This document shows positions 38,231 to 49,402 of a stretch of DNA of 64,000 bases, piece after piece; within the stretch, counting starts at the first letter, position 1; each line of letters starts with the position of its first letter. The translations under genes and the position numbers were made by a program. Where the stretch lies: assembly GCA_025526935.1 (NCBI GenBank), contig JAHLKD010000030.1, forward strand, positions 372,001 to 436,000, read 5' to 3'. Under the pieces are notes generated by a model. That model saw only the letters and a program-made list of their open reading frames with translations, did no database searches and had not been told where the DNA came from. This DNA comes from Cladochytrium replicatum (lineage: Eukaryota; Chytridiomycota; Chytridiomycetes; Cladochytriales; Cladochytriaceae).

Positions 38231-40381
38231 TCAAGCATGAAAGCGCATATGTGACTGAAATGCCCAACTAACAACAGACACTTGACATATTTGGCAATAT
38301 TGCTTCATTCTTCTTCGACTCTGATCAACTTCATCAGGAACTTCCAAGCCAAAACTTTTGTTCAATTGGTAGTCAGCCAAAGATTCTACGACTTCAGGTT
38401 TGTCATTCTTAACTTGTCGTGCTCTCAAATTTGTCAATCCAAAATGTTCAGACTTAGTGAAATATCTTTCATTGAGAAAAGTAGCCACATTTTGAGTTCC
38501 AGCGATATTTGAAATGGTATCCTGTTGAGCAAGAGTGAAGAGTGACTGCTCTGGGTTCCCAGGAAAAAAATTTGTTGCACAAATATTGATTAGCGTGATA
38601 TTGAAAGGAGGTGCTTGAGGTATGTCTCGTGACTTTGATGATGTTCTTGGCCTTTTGGACTTAGATTGAATAGATAATAAAGTGTGGCTTTTTACAAGCA
38701 TTTTCTTCAAAAGAGGTCTAAGGGTGGCTTCCACAAGCATTGATGCTCTTGATGAGTGTGTGATGTTAACATTAAAAAATTCAGTCGGGATTGCTGATGA
38801 ACGGCTCTCCCTTGATAAACCATTTTGCCTTATTGTTAGTCTGATTGTACGTGCATGACGTTTCCATTGATTACTAATTCTAACACTTGATGATAGTGTT
38901 GCCGACCTCACATTTCTCAGTGTTTCTTTGCCTTTCCTGCTAGTATTTAACTCCCATCCAGGTGCAATTTCAGAAGCCTTCCAGCAAACCAATGCATGTT
39001 TTGCCCACAATGGAGTGCCCCCTTCAATATCTGAAAGCTCTTCTTCTTCTAAACGCTCCAGTAGAAGTATTATTAAGTTATGCATTCGATTCTCTGCCTC
39101 TAAAATGGTTGTACATGACTGGAATGAATCTTCAACTGATATTTGTGATGGGTGCTTTTCAGGTAAAACCTGAGAATTATCAATCCCAAGGCATAAATCA
39201 TGCAGCTGGGTGCCCTGTTTCTGTCCCAACCAGTCAACAAACTGCTCTTCTGTACAACGTGAAAGAATATCCTTAACAAACAATCTCGAAAGCTCTCTGG
39301 AAGTGACACCAGAATCTGCCAGTTCAGTATCATTAGTTTGGGTGTTGAAGCACCACTTTTCGATTTCATGTGAATTCATCTTTTCTGTCAAAATATGTAT
39401 GATTTTCGTTCCAAATCCTGGAATTCTCCTCAGCTCAACATCTTTCATGTAAGCTAGAACAACATCTGCTTCACTAATGCTATCATATAAACACATTTGA
39501 GGAATAAAAATACTCTGACCATTTGGTTTTGAAACACTTGTTCCAAGTTTTGCAAGCATTTTATTGTGTGCTACCCCTGCTGAACAAGTATAGCCTAAAA
39601 TCTCCTTGATACACTTTCTTAGATATTCTGCAATATGAGAAGCGACCATTAATGATTTAGTATGATGTGTGATCTCTGAACTTTTGAAGCTGTTTTTGGC
39701 ATAAAGATGTCTGTCAATGAATGACACTGGTGTTATCAAAGTTCCTGACACTGTGTATGGGACATATGTGAACCCTTCACACCAGTTTAAACAACTGGAT
39801 GCTCCTCCAGCTTTCAAATCTTCTGACACTGTAGAACCTCCAGGAATGCTGAAGTAAACATTCTCCGAAGCTAATGTAAATGATCCAGAGGTCTGAAGAT
39901 GATTGTCAATCAGCTGAGAGACATCAATAAATAACTCGTCGAGCCCAAGTCTCTGAACTGGTGATTTTGAAGATGTGCCTTTATTGAATAAGCAGTCCAC
40001 AAAGCTGAAAATTGCCTTGGAAATTCGCCGGTACCGAGTGATATCTTCGCCGTTTATGAGCACCAAACTGGGGCATTTTCGAATGGCTGTTGTCAGTAAC
40101 TCGAGTTTGGTAACACCGGCGGCTCTCGCGACATAATTGCACGTCACAACAATTTGCTTCTGAACTATCGCCAGAGGTTTATCCTTCAGCGAAGGGTCGT
40201 TCACTGTGAAATTAAGCAGCGTTGATCAGTTTGAAAGCATTCGGTTGTCATGATTTCTACCCTCCTCCGCTTGTGCGTAAAAATCTTTTCAGGTTTCAAA
40301 ATAGGTAAGCGTCTGCCATTACTATTTCGAAGATCCAAACTTACAGTCTAGATCGATCGCAATGATGGAACGGTGGGACAT
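38231..40381 (-). CDS. POLI: Y-family DNA polymerase iota
   Basis: Translesion polymerase that inserts bases opposite damaged template. Exons 40381-40345, 40284-40261 (only 24 nt) and 40203-38231 total 2034 nt (677 aa). The catalytic motifs are present: AIDLDYFYAQ (metal-binding Asp pair at residues 10 and 12), VVTCNYVARAAGV, LVLINGEDITRYR and LGLDELFID. The thumb has CSAGVAHNKMLAKL and RRIPGFGTK (HhH); the little finger has VEDSF, TIRLTIRQNG and SRESRSSAIP. These fit Pol iota better than Pol eta or kappa. Two long inserts in the palm (about residues 130-190) are unusual. The last 21 residues form CX2CX11HX3H, a C2H2-like finger that may bind ubiquitin, as UBZ fingers do in Pol eta. Pol iota is missing from many fungi. 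Confidence 0.88.
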
Positions 40382-40476
40382 CAATTCGAGCTTCGCTGCA
40401 GCGCAAATTCCAATGGAGTGGCTTAAGAGTTCTTACATTTATACGACAGATATGCAGAAAATCAATATAAAACAAT

Positions 40477-42199
40477 TCATCGCCTCAATTCAATATTGTA
40501 AGTCCAGCGACCCTCCTGCAACCCTTTGCAAGTATCAGTCAGCAAAACCTCCCTCCTCATCGAAACGTATTGCGTCCGGTCAAGCACTTGCTGCTTAAGC
40601 TCAGCAATCTTCTCGGGCTCGATCGGCTTCTCCAAAAGGTGACTAAGGTGTTCAACCGCCATCTCCAGATCCCGCTGGTTGTCTTCAAACAGCTCTGTTT
40701 GGTTATTACGAGCGAGGTAATATGCGAACGAGTAGGTCCACTTCAGAGTAGCTCTAGATTGTAGCAGAACTGCGACGGCTTGTCTAAGAAACTGAACTTC
40801 GATCCATGATAATTCTGAGTTTTGCTGCATTTCATCCATCTTCTTTTCTGTCTTCTCATACAGTTCCTTGTCTAATTTAGCCGACTGTTCGTGATTTGCA
40901 TACCGATTGTAGTACTTTAAACGAGGTATTACTTAAGAGTATGAAACAGACATTCTTTCACGTATACATACATGAAGGTACCGCTCCAGAGCTTGACGCG
41001 ACTTGGCTTGAGTGTCCCGGGCGTCAACTGATGTCTTCTCGTCAAACCGGTTGCAGTTGTACCATGAGGTGCCATGCTCCTGCCAAGGACCCATGCAAAC
41101 CCAACAGAATCTTTGACATAATTTCAACGAAAGAAAAGGGAGAAAGCACTAACGGAACTTACTCGTATACACACTTCTTGCATGTCATATGATTGCATCC
41201 ACCATTCTTTTCGATCGTACTTCCACACTTCGTGCACTCCTTCGTGTTCGCATGAATCCAGTTTGCAGTCTCCGAGTCGTCCGCGTTTTTTTGTAGCCAC
41301 ATCTTGGTAATCTCGCATATTGCAGGTTGATGGTCAAATGGCAGTCCGCACCCAAAGCAGAACGTTGTCCCACACTTGCACTTTACGGTTGGAACAACCT
41401 CACGCAGCGCAGATTGTGGTATGCCAGGGGCATTGATAGCATACTCACAACCCGGAGCAGGACACCAACGATAGAACTCATTGTCGTCCACGTATGTTCG
41501 AACCAGTAGCCGATGATATCTAAGATGATTCGTTAAGCTGAGAGCCAAAAATTCAAGCAAAGCTACGAACTTTTGGTTGACCTGAGGAGATGCTAGCAGC
41601 CCAATAGTTTTCTCATCGACGATCACTTTGCACCCGTTCATCATACACTGGATGCGCCGTGACTCTCCTTCCTCGACTATCTTCTGGTTCAGGTAGTGCG
41701 AGTAGCAATCTCTGCAAAATCTGTGGCCACATTGCAATGCCAGACTCTCAAGTCCGGGTTCGTCATTGCAACATATGTCGCACATGAAGCCCGGTACTAC
41801 GACACATCTCGGGCGAGTATGCTCATCTAGAATAACCCCTGCTGACGCACAAACTTCCTCAGGGGTTTCCATGTACTTCTCAATCAGCCTCTCCTTGTTC
41901 CACCGAAAATGGCGCAAGAGTGTCGCAGCGTGCTCCTCGAGGCAGCCGAGAATCCCGGCTACGTGCGATACTTGTTGGTTTTGAAACTGGATGATGTCCT
42001 CAACGGAAACCGCCTTGTAGTCGATTTCGTAAACCTTCTTGATTTCCCGATCCGGGACCACTTTAGTGAATCCATATGCATCGCCATCAGCATCCGTGTC
42101 GAGGTCTTCATCTTCATCTTCGAAGTCGTCTTGCAACTCCTCATCATCGATGTCTTCTTCGGCCTGGCTGTCCATTGGATCGTAGTCGTAGTCTGACAT
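40477..42199 (-). CDS. Ariadne-type RBR E3 ubiquitin ligase
   Basis: RING-between-RING ligase that receives ubiquitin from an E2 on a catalytic Cys and passes it to substrate. Exons 42199-41163, 41110-40972 and 40914-40477 total 1614 nt (537 aa). Order: acidic N-terminus (residues 1-45), UBA-like region (~60-110), RING1 from residue 140 (CDICCND...CGHRFCRDC), IBR (~225-300; CPAPGCEY, CGTTFCFGCG), RING2 (CTKCGSTIEKNGGCNHMTC, the catalytic Cys in GGCN), then FCWVCMGPWQEHGTSWYNCNRF and the helical Ariadne domain (~375-537) that autoinhibits RING2. All zinc ligands are present. The start MSDYDYDP is preferred over an upstream in-frame ATG because the acidic start is conserved. It shares a 361-bp divergent promoter region with the mtSSB gene. 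95 bp separate its stop from the Pol iota start. Confidence 0.93.
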
Positions 42200-42560
42200 T
42201 GATCGGAAGGATGACTGAAATGTAAAGAACTTTCCTAAATTTTTTTGAATTAACCCATTAACCACCGGAAAGGTTCACCTCCATACCTCTGGTAGCAATC
42301 CTTCAACGAATACTCGGGTGGGATGGTCGCTTTGGCAGTGTCACGTGAGTGTACCTTGGAGCAGTTTCGGACTTGGATTTGTAATAAATTTTTGAGTCGT
42401 TATTTATTTCGTACAATAATCATACACCCGAGTAAATTTTAGTACCAGTGTTATAATACTACGTTTCTCATTGCAATGTTAATCAACTCGCTTTCCTTGC
42501 CGCAAACCAACCAGCACATGTCTGCGCCACCATTTCGTTGTTCGCTTGACAATTTGCGGA
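42200..42560. promoter_or_regulatory. Shared upstream region of Ariadne ligase and mtSSB
   Basis: The two genes are transcribed away from each other from this 361-bp interval, so it should hold both promoters. No defined TATA or named factor site stands out. An alternative upstream ATG for mtSSB lies at 42476. Confidence 0.4.
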
Positions 42561-43315
42561 ATGTTTGCAACTGCTCATCAACTCAAGCAAGGATTGCGCC
42601 TGTTTCGGCAAACTCGCGTGGGTTTGCAGTTTCTCACCCCTTCTACTTCATTTGGACTTCAGTTTGCATCCAAGAAGCTTGCCAAGGTATATAACCCGAG
42701 CTGTACCATGTTGCGCCGCTCACCCGGTTCCGAGTCTTTCACAGTCTCCCGAATCGTTTCTGATCAGAACGATCAAGGTCGCTCTTTACTTCTGAGATCA
42801 AATAAGGCTCTTACATCGCTGCTTCGTTCACAGGAGCAGACCCCCATGCTGACATCGAGTTCAACGATGTGAATAAAGTCATTTTGAGTGGACGCATATT
42901 TCGTGAGCCTCGAGCGTTTCAAAATCAGTACAGTGACAGGATTACTACCCGCATCACACTGGTTACTGCGGACGTGTACAAGAAGCGAGACTCAGACGAA
43001 CAGAGAGTTTCGAGATCATACTTCGATGTCGCGACCGATCAGACCTTGAGCCCTGAGGTTAGGGCAGGGTAAAGTACAACATTATACGCTTCACGTGTTG
43101 CTCATCAGTCTTTCAGGGCTCATGTGATGATAGAGGGCCGCATGCGTAAGTACAAGAAAAACGATGGGTCTTATTCGGTGGAGGTTCGTGCAGGTAATCC
43201 TGTCAGTTTGTGCTTGATTGAATCGATGAAGATGCATGATGTTTTCCTCTTAGTCGGACCGGTCAGTGTTTTGAAGCCTTCATCCGAACCATTGGAAGAG
43301 AAAACGGCTGTTTGA
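42561..43315 (+). CDS. Mitochondrial single-stranded DNA-binding protein
   Basis: SSB of the bacterial type, expected to coat single-stranded mtDNA during replication (as Rim1 does in yeast). Exons 42561-42777, 42834-43068, 43117-43193 and 43254-43315 total 591 nt (196 aa). The first ~70 residues are basic, Ser/Leu-rich and lack acids, fitting a mitochondrial presequence. The OB fold follows: NKVILSGRIFREP, RITLVTADVYKKRD, SYFDVATDQ, AHVMIEGRMRKYKKNDGS and VEVRAVGPVSVLK. The first donor (GTCGCT) is weak but is the one that keeps the frame, so the presequence end is less certain than the OB fold. The ATG at 42561 is the best start; two other ATGs lie in frame nearby. Confidence 0.8.
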
Positions 43316-45055
43316 TTGGTCATTTTTGAGAAGTTATTTTCATGCATGCCTTTGATGTACGTTTTTTACTCAGTTAAAATACTTTTGCGCACAAATGTTC
43401 ATCCACCTCAATGGACTTTATTTTGTTTATCTTGTTGCTTGTAGATGTAGTTGAGGAACGAATTGTGGAGATTGAAGAGTCAAAACATTTAACTGTGGAG
43501 ACAAAAACGAGCTCCGGCTTCGTAAGTCGTATATTGGAAGCGTCGGCAACGGAAGAATTCGTCTGCGATGCCGAATAATTCCAGTAGAGGGGACATGAGG
43601 CACCTCTGCCGCATTTGACTGCGGTGCTGTACTCAAGGGTTGCAAACAAAGGTGCGAAACTTCGCTTTCGATCGTAAGTGAATTGATACATCGGAGCTCG
43701 AATGGGGAAATATAAGGCCTTGCTCGTTCGAGGTAGATTGAACCGTCTCTGGACAGGATTGTTCAGTGTGAACTACCCATGTAGAAGGAGCCGTTCTTAC
43801 CGCAAACGTAACATTGAAAAGGTCACCGCCCTTCCAAGAGGCTCCAACATCGTTGACGTGAAGCCTTGGTCGAACAAGCTATTGCACCGAGTTCTTGAAC
43901 GGTGAGGCTGTTCGGGTGCTCTTAGCACAGTTGTCCACCCCAGCGGAAAAAGTAATCTTGCCAATATTCCCGGGTCGTAAGATGAAATTTTCAGATGCCA
44001 CACACGCTGGTAGTTTCCACGAGGAACATAAGCAATGCTCCCGCTATCCTATCTGAGTTTGAGTAAAATATTTCTCCCCGCTTTTGGTGATGAGCTTACG
44101 CAGAACCACCAGACAGAAATCACTCTCATAACCTCACCATTTGGCCCATAGGTCAGATTCCATACTCCAATATCTTCGATCGATCCCCCACGTAATGGCT
44201 ATCTTCGCTGTGGGGAGCTTTAAGGTCGCTAAATGATCGAAATATAACCAAATGAGAGACATGCTTTGGGAAGACCTTATCAAGTCTGTACAACTCTTGC
44301 AATTGGTTCAGCGGTAACCCAATGTTTCGATTACTCCCCATGGATTCATTCTCTGAAAAGAGACCCGGGGTTGTCTCCGAGCCCCCTTCAGTCGCCGCAT
44401 GGCTGTTTTTGACTGGTCTGCTAGAGAAAGAGAGGTTGTCAATGCCTCAAGATATCTATTCTGTAGTGAAGCGACGATGCAGCATTAATATCCATAAGTA
44501 AAGCTCTTATATTAGAGCTTCGCATGAGCGCGAACAGAGTCCAAATCCTACGATCTCTTTCGGTAGGAGATATTTCAGAATGTCGAGCCAGACCTTAGGC
44601 GGGAGAAGCAGTGCCATGTTTGTGTGCCGCGATCCAGAAAAGACTTGCATCCGCAGGCTCGACCCAGAATCCCAACGTGAAGTTTCAGAATCATGGTTAC
44701 TATCATCCTCTGCTTCCAGACTCTTGTGTCCGGAAATCGTTTGTTAATTTTCTATCGTGTGACCACAGTTCGGCAATTTGTAGCTCTAAATTTGTTTCCC
44801 ATGGTTCTGGGATGATTCACTCCGCTTCTTAGCGATGAACTGATGAACTGTTAAACCAACTTCATCTAAAAAGGTGTCGGCGAAACGGCGCAGGCTTGGA
44901 GGATGGGGAGCACAACCCACTTGACGCCAAAAACACTTTCGCATTAAAAGTCTTTCCATGCCACAGGTGCTCAACGCGCAAATTTTTTTATTTGTGTATT
45001 TCATGCCCAGGGCCGGTAGTGTGATCTTTCCACAACACATCCTTGCTTGTCTTCC
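43316..45055. other. 1.7-kb region without a supported gene
   Basis: Several open frames of 55-105 codons occur on both strands, none with a recognisable domain. One on + at 43411-43575 (55 codons) begins with a hydrophobic stretch (FILFILLLVDVV) and an acidic tail. It could be a tiny membrane peptide or chance. I looked for U1, U2, U4, U5 and U6 snRNA hallmarks and tRNA cloverleafs and found none. Confidence 0.35.
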
Positions 45056-46654
45056 ATGTCCGACTCAACACCAGTCGGAATCGCCTGGGTGGGTTCAGCT
45101 GTTCTAACTACTGAAGCGTATCGTGCTCACATCTGGGATTAGTTCGCAACTGCAGACAATGCACTCCCAATCATCTTCTTCCTCCAAGTTACGCTCGTTT
45201 CTTATCTCTACTGGCGAGTAGGACATGGGATTTACTGGAAGGTACTCCTCGCCATGTCCATTGCTGGATTTATCGCCACGAATATGGAGACTCTTTTTTC
45301 TCTGTTGGTATGTGAATCTGAGAATTCGTTACTGTTTGACATGTCTCATTTTGTGTTGCTTCGAAGACAAACAAAGAGTATAACGTGTTGTCGACATCGT
45401 CAGCCCGCTGGTTGATTGTCCTGGATGAGCCATTATGGGTAAGATCATAAACAGTTCGTAATATTTGCCCTAGTGACGTCCTTGTGAAGTGGATCAGTGA
45501 ATACGGCATTGTTGTCTTAAACATGCTGAAGATGAATGCTGTTCTTCCGCGGAACCAATTCCGGGTGTTTCTCGTCCTGCAATGTGTTCTGTTTCTCGGG
45601 TTTGTCGCTGGACGCATTTACGTTGCTTACGAGCGTTATGACACACAAATCTTGTTCTCAACTAAAGTAGGTTAACTCATACAAGGTCCTTCCGAATAAT
45701 TGACTCCTGGTCCCTTGAATAGATCTGGGCAGCACATACTCCCGCGTACGCTGCTGTTGCACTTTCAGAACTGCTGTGCACGATTGGAATCCTCTACACT
45801 GTGCGAATCCAGATTCTCAAAGAGAAAAGTGCTTCGCTGTACTCAGGAATGCAGGTTTGCCTCTCCTTTAGCTTTACTGACTTTTGTTGACTCTCCGCAC
45901 ACGTAGAAACATCTCCTGAAGTCCAGCTTCTTCATGCTTTTGGTGGTTGATACGGTTGGTGTGATCCTGACTATAGCGACAAGTATTCAAAGCACCCTCC
46001 TGAGCAAGATTCTGAGCCCTTTTCTGAACATTAAAAGTGCCTTTGCGCTGGTAAGTTTTGCTTCTTTTGAAAGGAATAGCTTAAGTGAACATTGCTTTCC
46101 AGATCATTGCGATCGACTCATGTGTGATGAAGATTGTTGCGGAAGCGGGATCGTCGAAACCTGGTCCTGCTTCCACCGACGATCGAAACACGACCCGCAA
46201 GTATACCGAGCGAGGAGGAAAAGTTCCGCCAAAAAAAGCAAATTACAATGACCACGATGACTTCGTCAGCGAGTCAACGTTCGAGCTGGATGCTTATGGA
46301 AACAGGCCCATACAATTTGCAAACGTGGACAAACCGCTGTCTTCTGTGTCCGGATTCGTCGCTCCTGTCATTTCACAAGCACCAATGCCTCCCGCCAAGT
46401 ATTCGGCCGAACCGCCTTTCAGTAACGGACTCCAGATGAGGTCCTACGACGAAGCGCGGATGGATATCCTTCGACACACATCCAGCAGTGGTGGTGGTGC
46501 CAGTGCTCTTGGGGGAACTAGCTCTCGCAAAAGTTCTATCCAACACCTCCAAGTCCATTCTCCCAGTTTTGCACATTCCACTGGAGCAGCCCTATATCTG
46601 CAGCAGAGCCCTGCTTCTCCGTCATATCCTTTGTCATATTCACGAGGTCACTGA
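45056..46654 (+). CDS. Second seven-transmembrane-like protein with long cytosolic tail
   Basis: Seven exons: 45056-45088, 45143-45307, 45367-45438, 45490-45666, 45723-45854, 45907-46050, 46103-46654; 1275 nt, 424 aa. Every intron is phase 0. About seven hydrophobic segments span the first ~240 residues, including LPIIFFLQVTLVSYLYW, VLLAMSIAGFIA, VFLVLQCVLFLGFVAGRIYV, AAVALSELLCTIGILY and FFMLLVVDTVGVILTIA. The last ~170 residues are polar and Ser/Pro-rich, as in receptor tails with phosphorylation sites. No known receptor motif is visible. Exon 4 uses the acceptor at 45489; the nearer one breaks the frame. Function unknown; a chytrid-specific receptor-like family is my inference. Confidence 0.62.
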
Positions 46655-49402
46655 TGCGATCCTCTTTATCGTTCTTGTATATGCAAGTTGATTGTTCAAA
46701 CTCAAACACTGAATGTATTTTTGCCCCTCTTTCATATTTTTTCTTCTGGAAGTGACCTGTAACTCTGTACTTCAAAAATGTTGTACTGCTTTTTGTTCGG
46801 GGCAACCATGATTATACACCAATATAATTCCCTATATAAGTGGTTATACTATCACACCTGGTCACACCCCGTCTGTGCAGCCCCAATGTGTCAGTTGAAA
46901 GGGGGTGTCCGGTTTCTGGTTAGACCGGACAATCCGGTATTATTTGTTCAAACACAAAAAGAATCATTGTTGATCTAAACATGTCACCAATGTTCTGCTC
47001 CACCATGCCCAGACCCTTCAGAACCTTCAATTCGCCTTGATCTTATCCCAAACAAATTGGATTAATAAGCAAAAGCCCTTTCAAAGCTTTCTCAAGAAGA
47101 GAGATGGTCTCACTGAATGTAACAACTGGCTCATCCATCACTGCTTCAACTTTGTCGTCATCATCATCACATCTTCCACTGTCTTGTCTCGGACGCGCTT
47201 CACAAGATCGACAATTGTGGGCATTGCTGACGTCATATCAGCAGTATCAATGGCCACAATCTCAACAGCCGTCATCAAGTCAGCCCCATAAAGCGGAGTG
47301 GGCAGGACAAGGATGGCAACAAGGACAAAGACCATATAGAACCGCTTTCTCGTGACAATGATTGCAACATTGCTGCCTCTGACCAAGATTTCAACAATGT
47401 TAGTGATTCCGGTAAAAGAGAGGACCACACTTAGTGGAGTACAATGAGATTGACTTTGGGTTAGATGACGACTTGGAAGATGGCAATTTCAACACTGTGG
47501 AATTGTTTGTGGATGTACTTGCTCAGTGGCTTGATTCCACACTATCTTACCTCCCACACAACCCTCTCAGGCTCGACGACAAAGTAATCCAAATAACGGG
47601 ACACTCTATGGTAAGTTTGGATGTTTTACATATCTCTTGCTTGTGTATTGAGAATCTCTATCACTAGTTCTCTTGATTTACTCCATCACGGACATTGTAT
47701 CCAAACCAATCCCACTTGTGTTCATCTACTCGCAAGATTACACTTGCCCAATGCCGACTCCAAGTTCGCCCACCAAAGCTAAAACTCCATCCCTGAAAAG
47801 CGTTGCTATCAACTGAAAGCAACTCATTGGGCTATACATGAGGTACAAGAAACAACATCCTGAGGACGAAAACCTCCCAGCCATCAAAGATATGGACTAA
47901 GCGGAATTGTACAAGCTGTGGGTCAGTGGTGCGTTCCACAAGATCACACTTCCAGATGCCCATGCACGCAATTTGGCAACTGGAAGAATCATCAAACCAC
48001 AGGGTCTCAGTTCACTTTATTGCAGGAAAACCAAGATCAAGTACTCGTCACCTCAGCATGATCAGATTATGTGCCTTGGGACAACGAGAAGAAGAGCTTT
48101 GATTATCCCAAGGTTGGCATTGGAATGATTTGTAGTTTTTGCCAAATATATTGAAACTCTTTCTGTTGCACATGCACTTCCAACCAACCAACTTTGTGCC
48201 AATCCTGAAAAGGTGGATACCGGGAGCTCACATCCTTTGATGGTCACCACGGACCCTCAGCAAGTCGACGCAGGCATTTGTTGATTTGTGCAATAAATTG
48301 CAGCAATGCTCACACACTACACCACCTTGAACGACCACAAGGAATGGCGCTGGCGAGTGTACAGGTTGAAGCAGCGAGGAGTAATGGAGCAAGCGTGCAA
48401 GTTAATTGCCATGCTGCGCGGAATGAGGGACAACTATTTGGACTCCAAGACTGATCTGGTCTTTGCCAGGGGAGATGCACCAGTCACTGCGTCATCCGGT
48501 TCCAACACATCTGCGGAAATTCAGAAAGCGCATCAAGGCACGACTGGCAATGTGTGTACGTCTTATCTGTGAAACGGCCAAAGCGCACACGTCAGTGCTT
48601 TCAATGTGCGATGTGGGTGATGAATGCAGAGCCTCACCAGTAGCCCAAACTTGTCCACACATGTCATTGCTTCAAGTAAGGTTGCCCATTGAAAGTCCCA
48701 TACTGCAAGGATCGACGACGCCGGCAATCGGATGACGACGGCGGTGATCCCTGCTACCACGGAAGCTGCTGGACTGCCCTATCTGCCATACTTGGTGGAA
48801 CAGGGATGTGTGTGGAGCCATGAATATCAGACTGAGATTCATGTACTTCCATCAGCGCTGCAAAGGGGGTCAGCCGTGGATGTTCAGGAAAGGTGTTTAT
48901 GAGTGGTTTTGCGATTCTATCTGTTTGCTGAGAAAGTCTCCCCAATTTTTGGTGATCTGTCCAGCGACGCTGAATAAAATGTTCTTGTTATTTTTGTGAT
49001 CATGATATGTAGACAGTCATACAGGAATCGTCAAATGTTTAATTTCTATAATAGTGATAATAAGCTTATAAATGATTTTAGTCAAATGTTTAATTTCTAT
49101 AATAGTGATAATAAGCTTATAAATGATTTTAATGAAACAATAGAATCTGTTAAAATAGTTATTTATCTTTTAAAATAGTTATTTATCAAGTCCTTTAAAT
49201 CAGAAGATAAATAAAACTGGTTGAATTAATCGACGGTTTAGGTCTTTTCTGTTGAATAGTCGTCGGACCACTTCCGTTAATTGGGATTGGTTGCAAATTA
49301 AAGTACTCGTTTCTGCATATACCCTTTCTCCTCAGTGACCACTATATTTTGCTTTTGAAATTGTCCCAGCCACAGCAGCTGTCAAAATCTTTTCTGGTTT
49401 TG
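46655..49402. other. Gene-poor region with degenerate, unassigned sequence
   Basis: About 2.7 kb. Several mid-sized open frames (47434-47667, 48306-48572, 48463-48735 on +) have coding-like composition but are short, in shifting frames and match no family that I recognise. A Cys-containing patch near 48600-48670 and the pattern of broken frames suggest an old transposable element. An AT-rich repeat follows at 49031. I make no gene call. Confidence 0.4.
49031..49188. repeat. AT-rich tandem repeat (51-bp unit, two copies)
   Basis: A unit starting TCAAATGTTTAATTTC occurs at 49031-49081 and again, identical, at 49082-49131 with one base less. A second short duplication (TAAAATAGTTATTTATC) follows at about 49150-49188. 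The stretch is far richer in A/T than its neighbours. An organelle-derived insert or a slippage-prone spacer are both possible. Confidence 0.85.

Noticed and set aside
43374-43905. Protein genes on either strand downstream of mtSSB
   Set aside because: Short frames with no recognisable family and no supporting splice structure.
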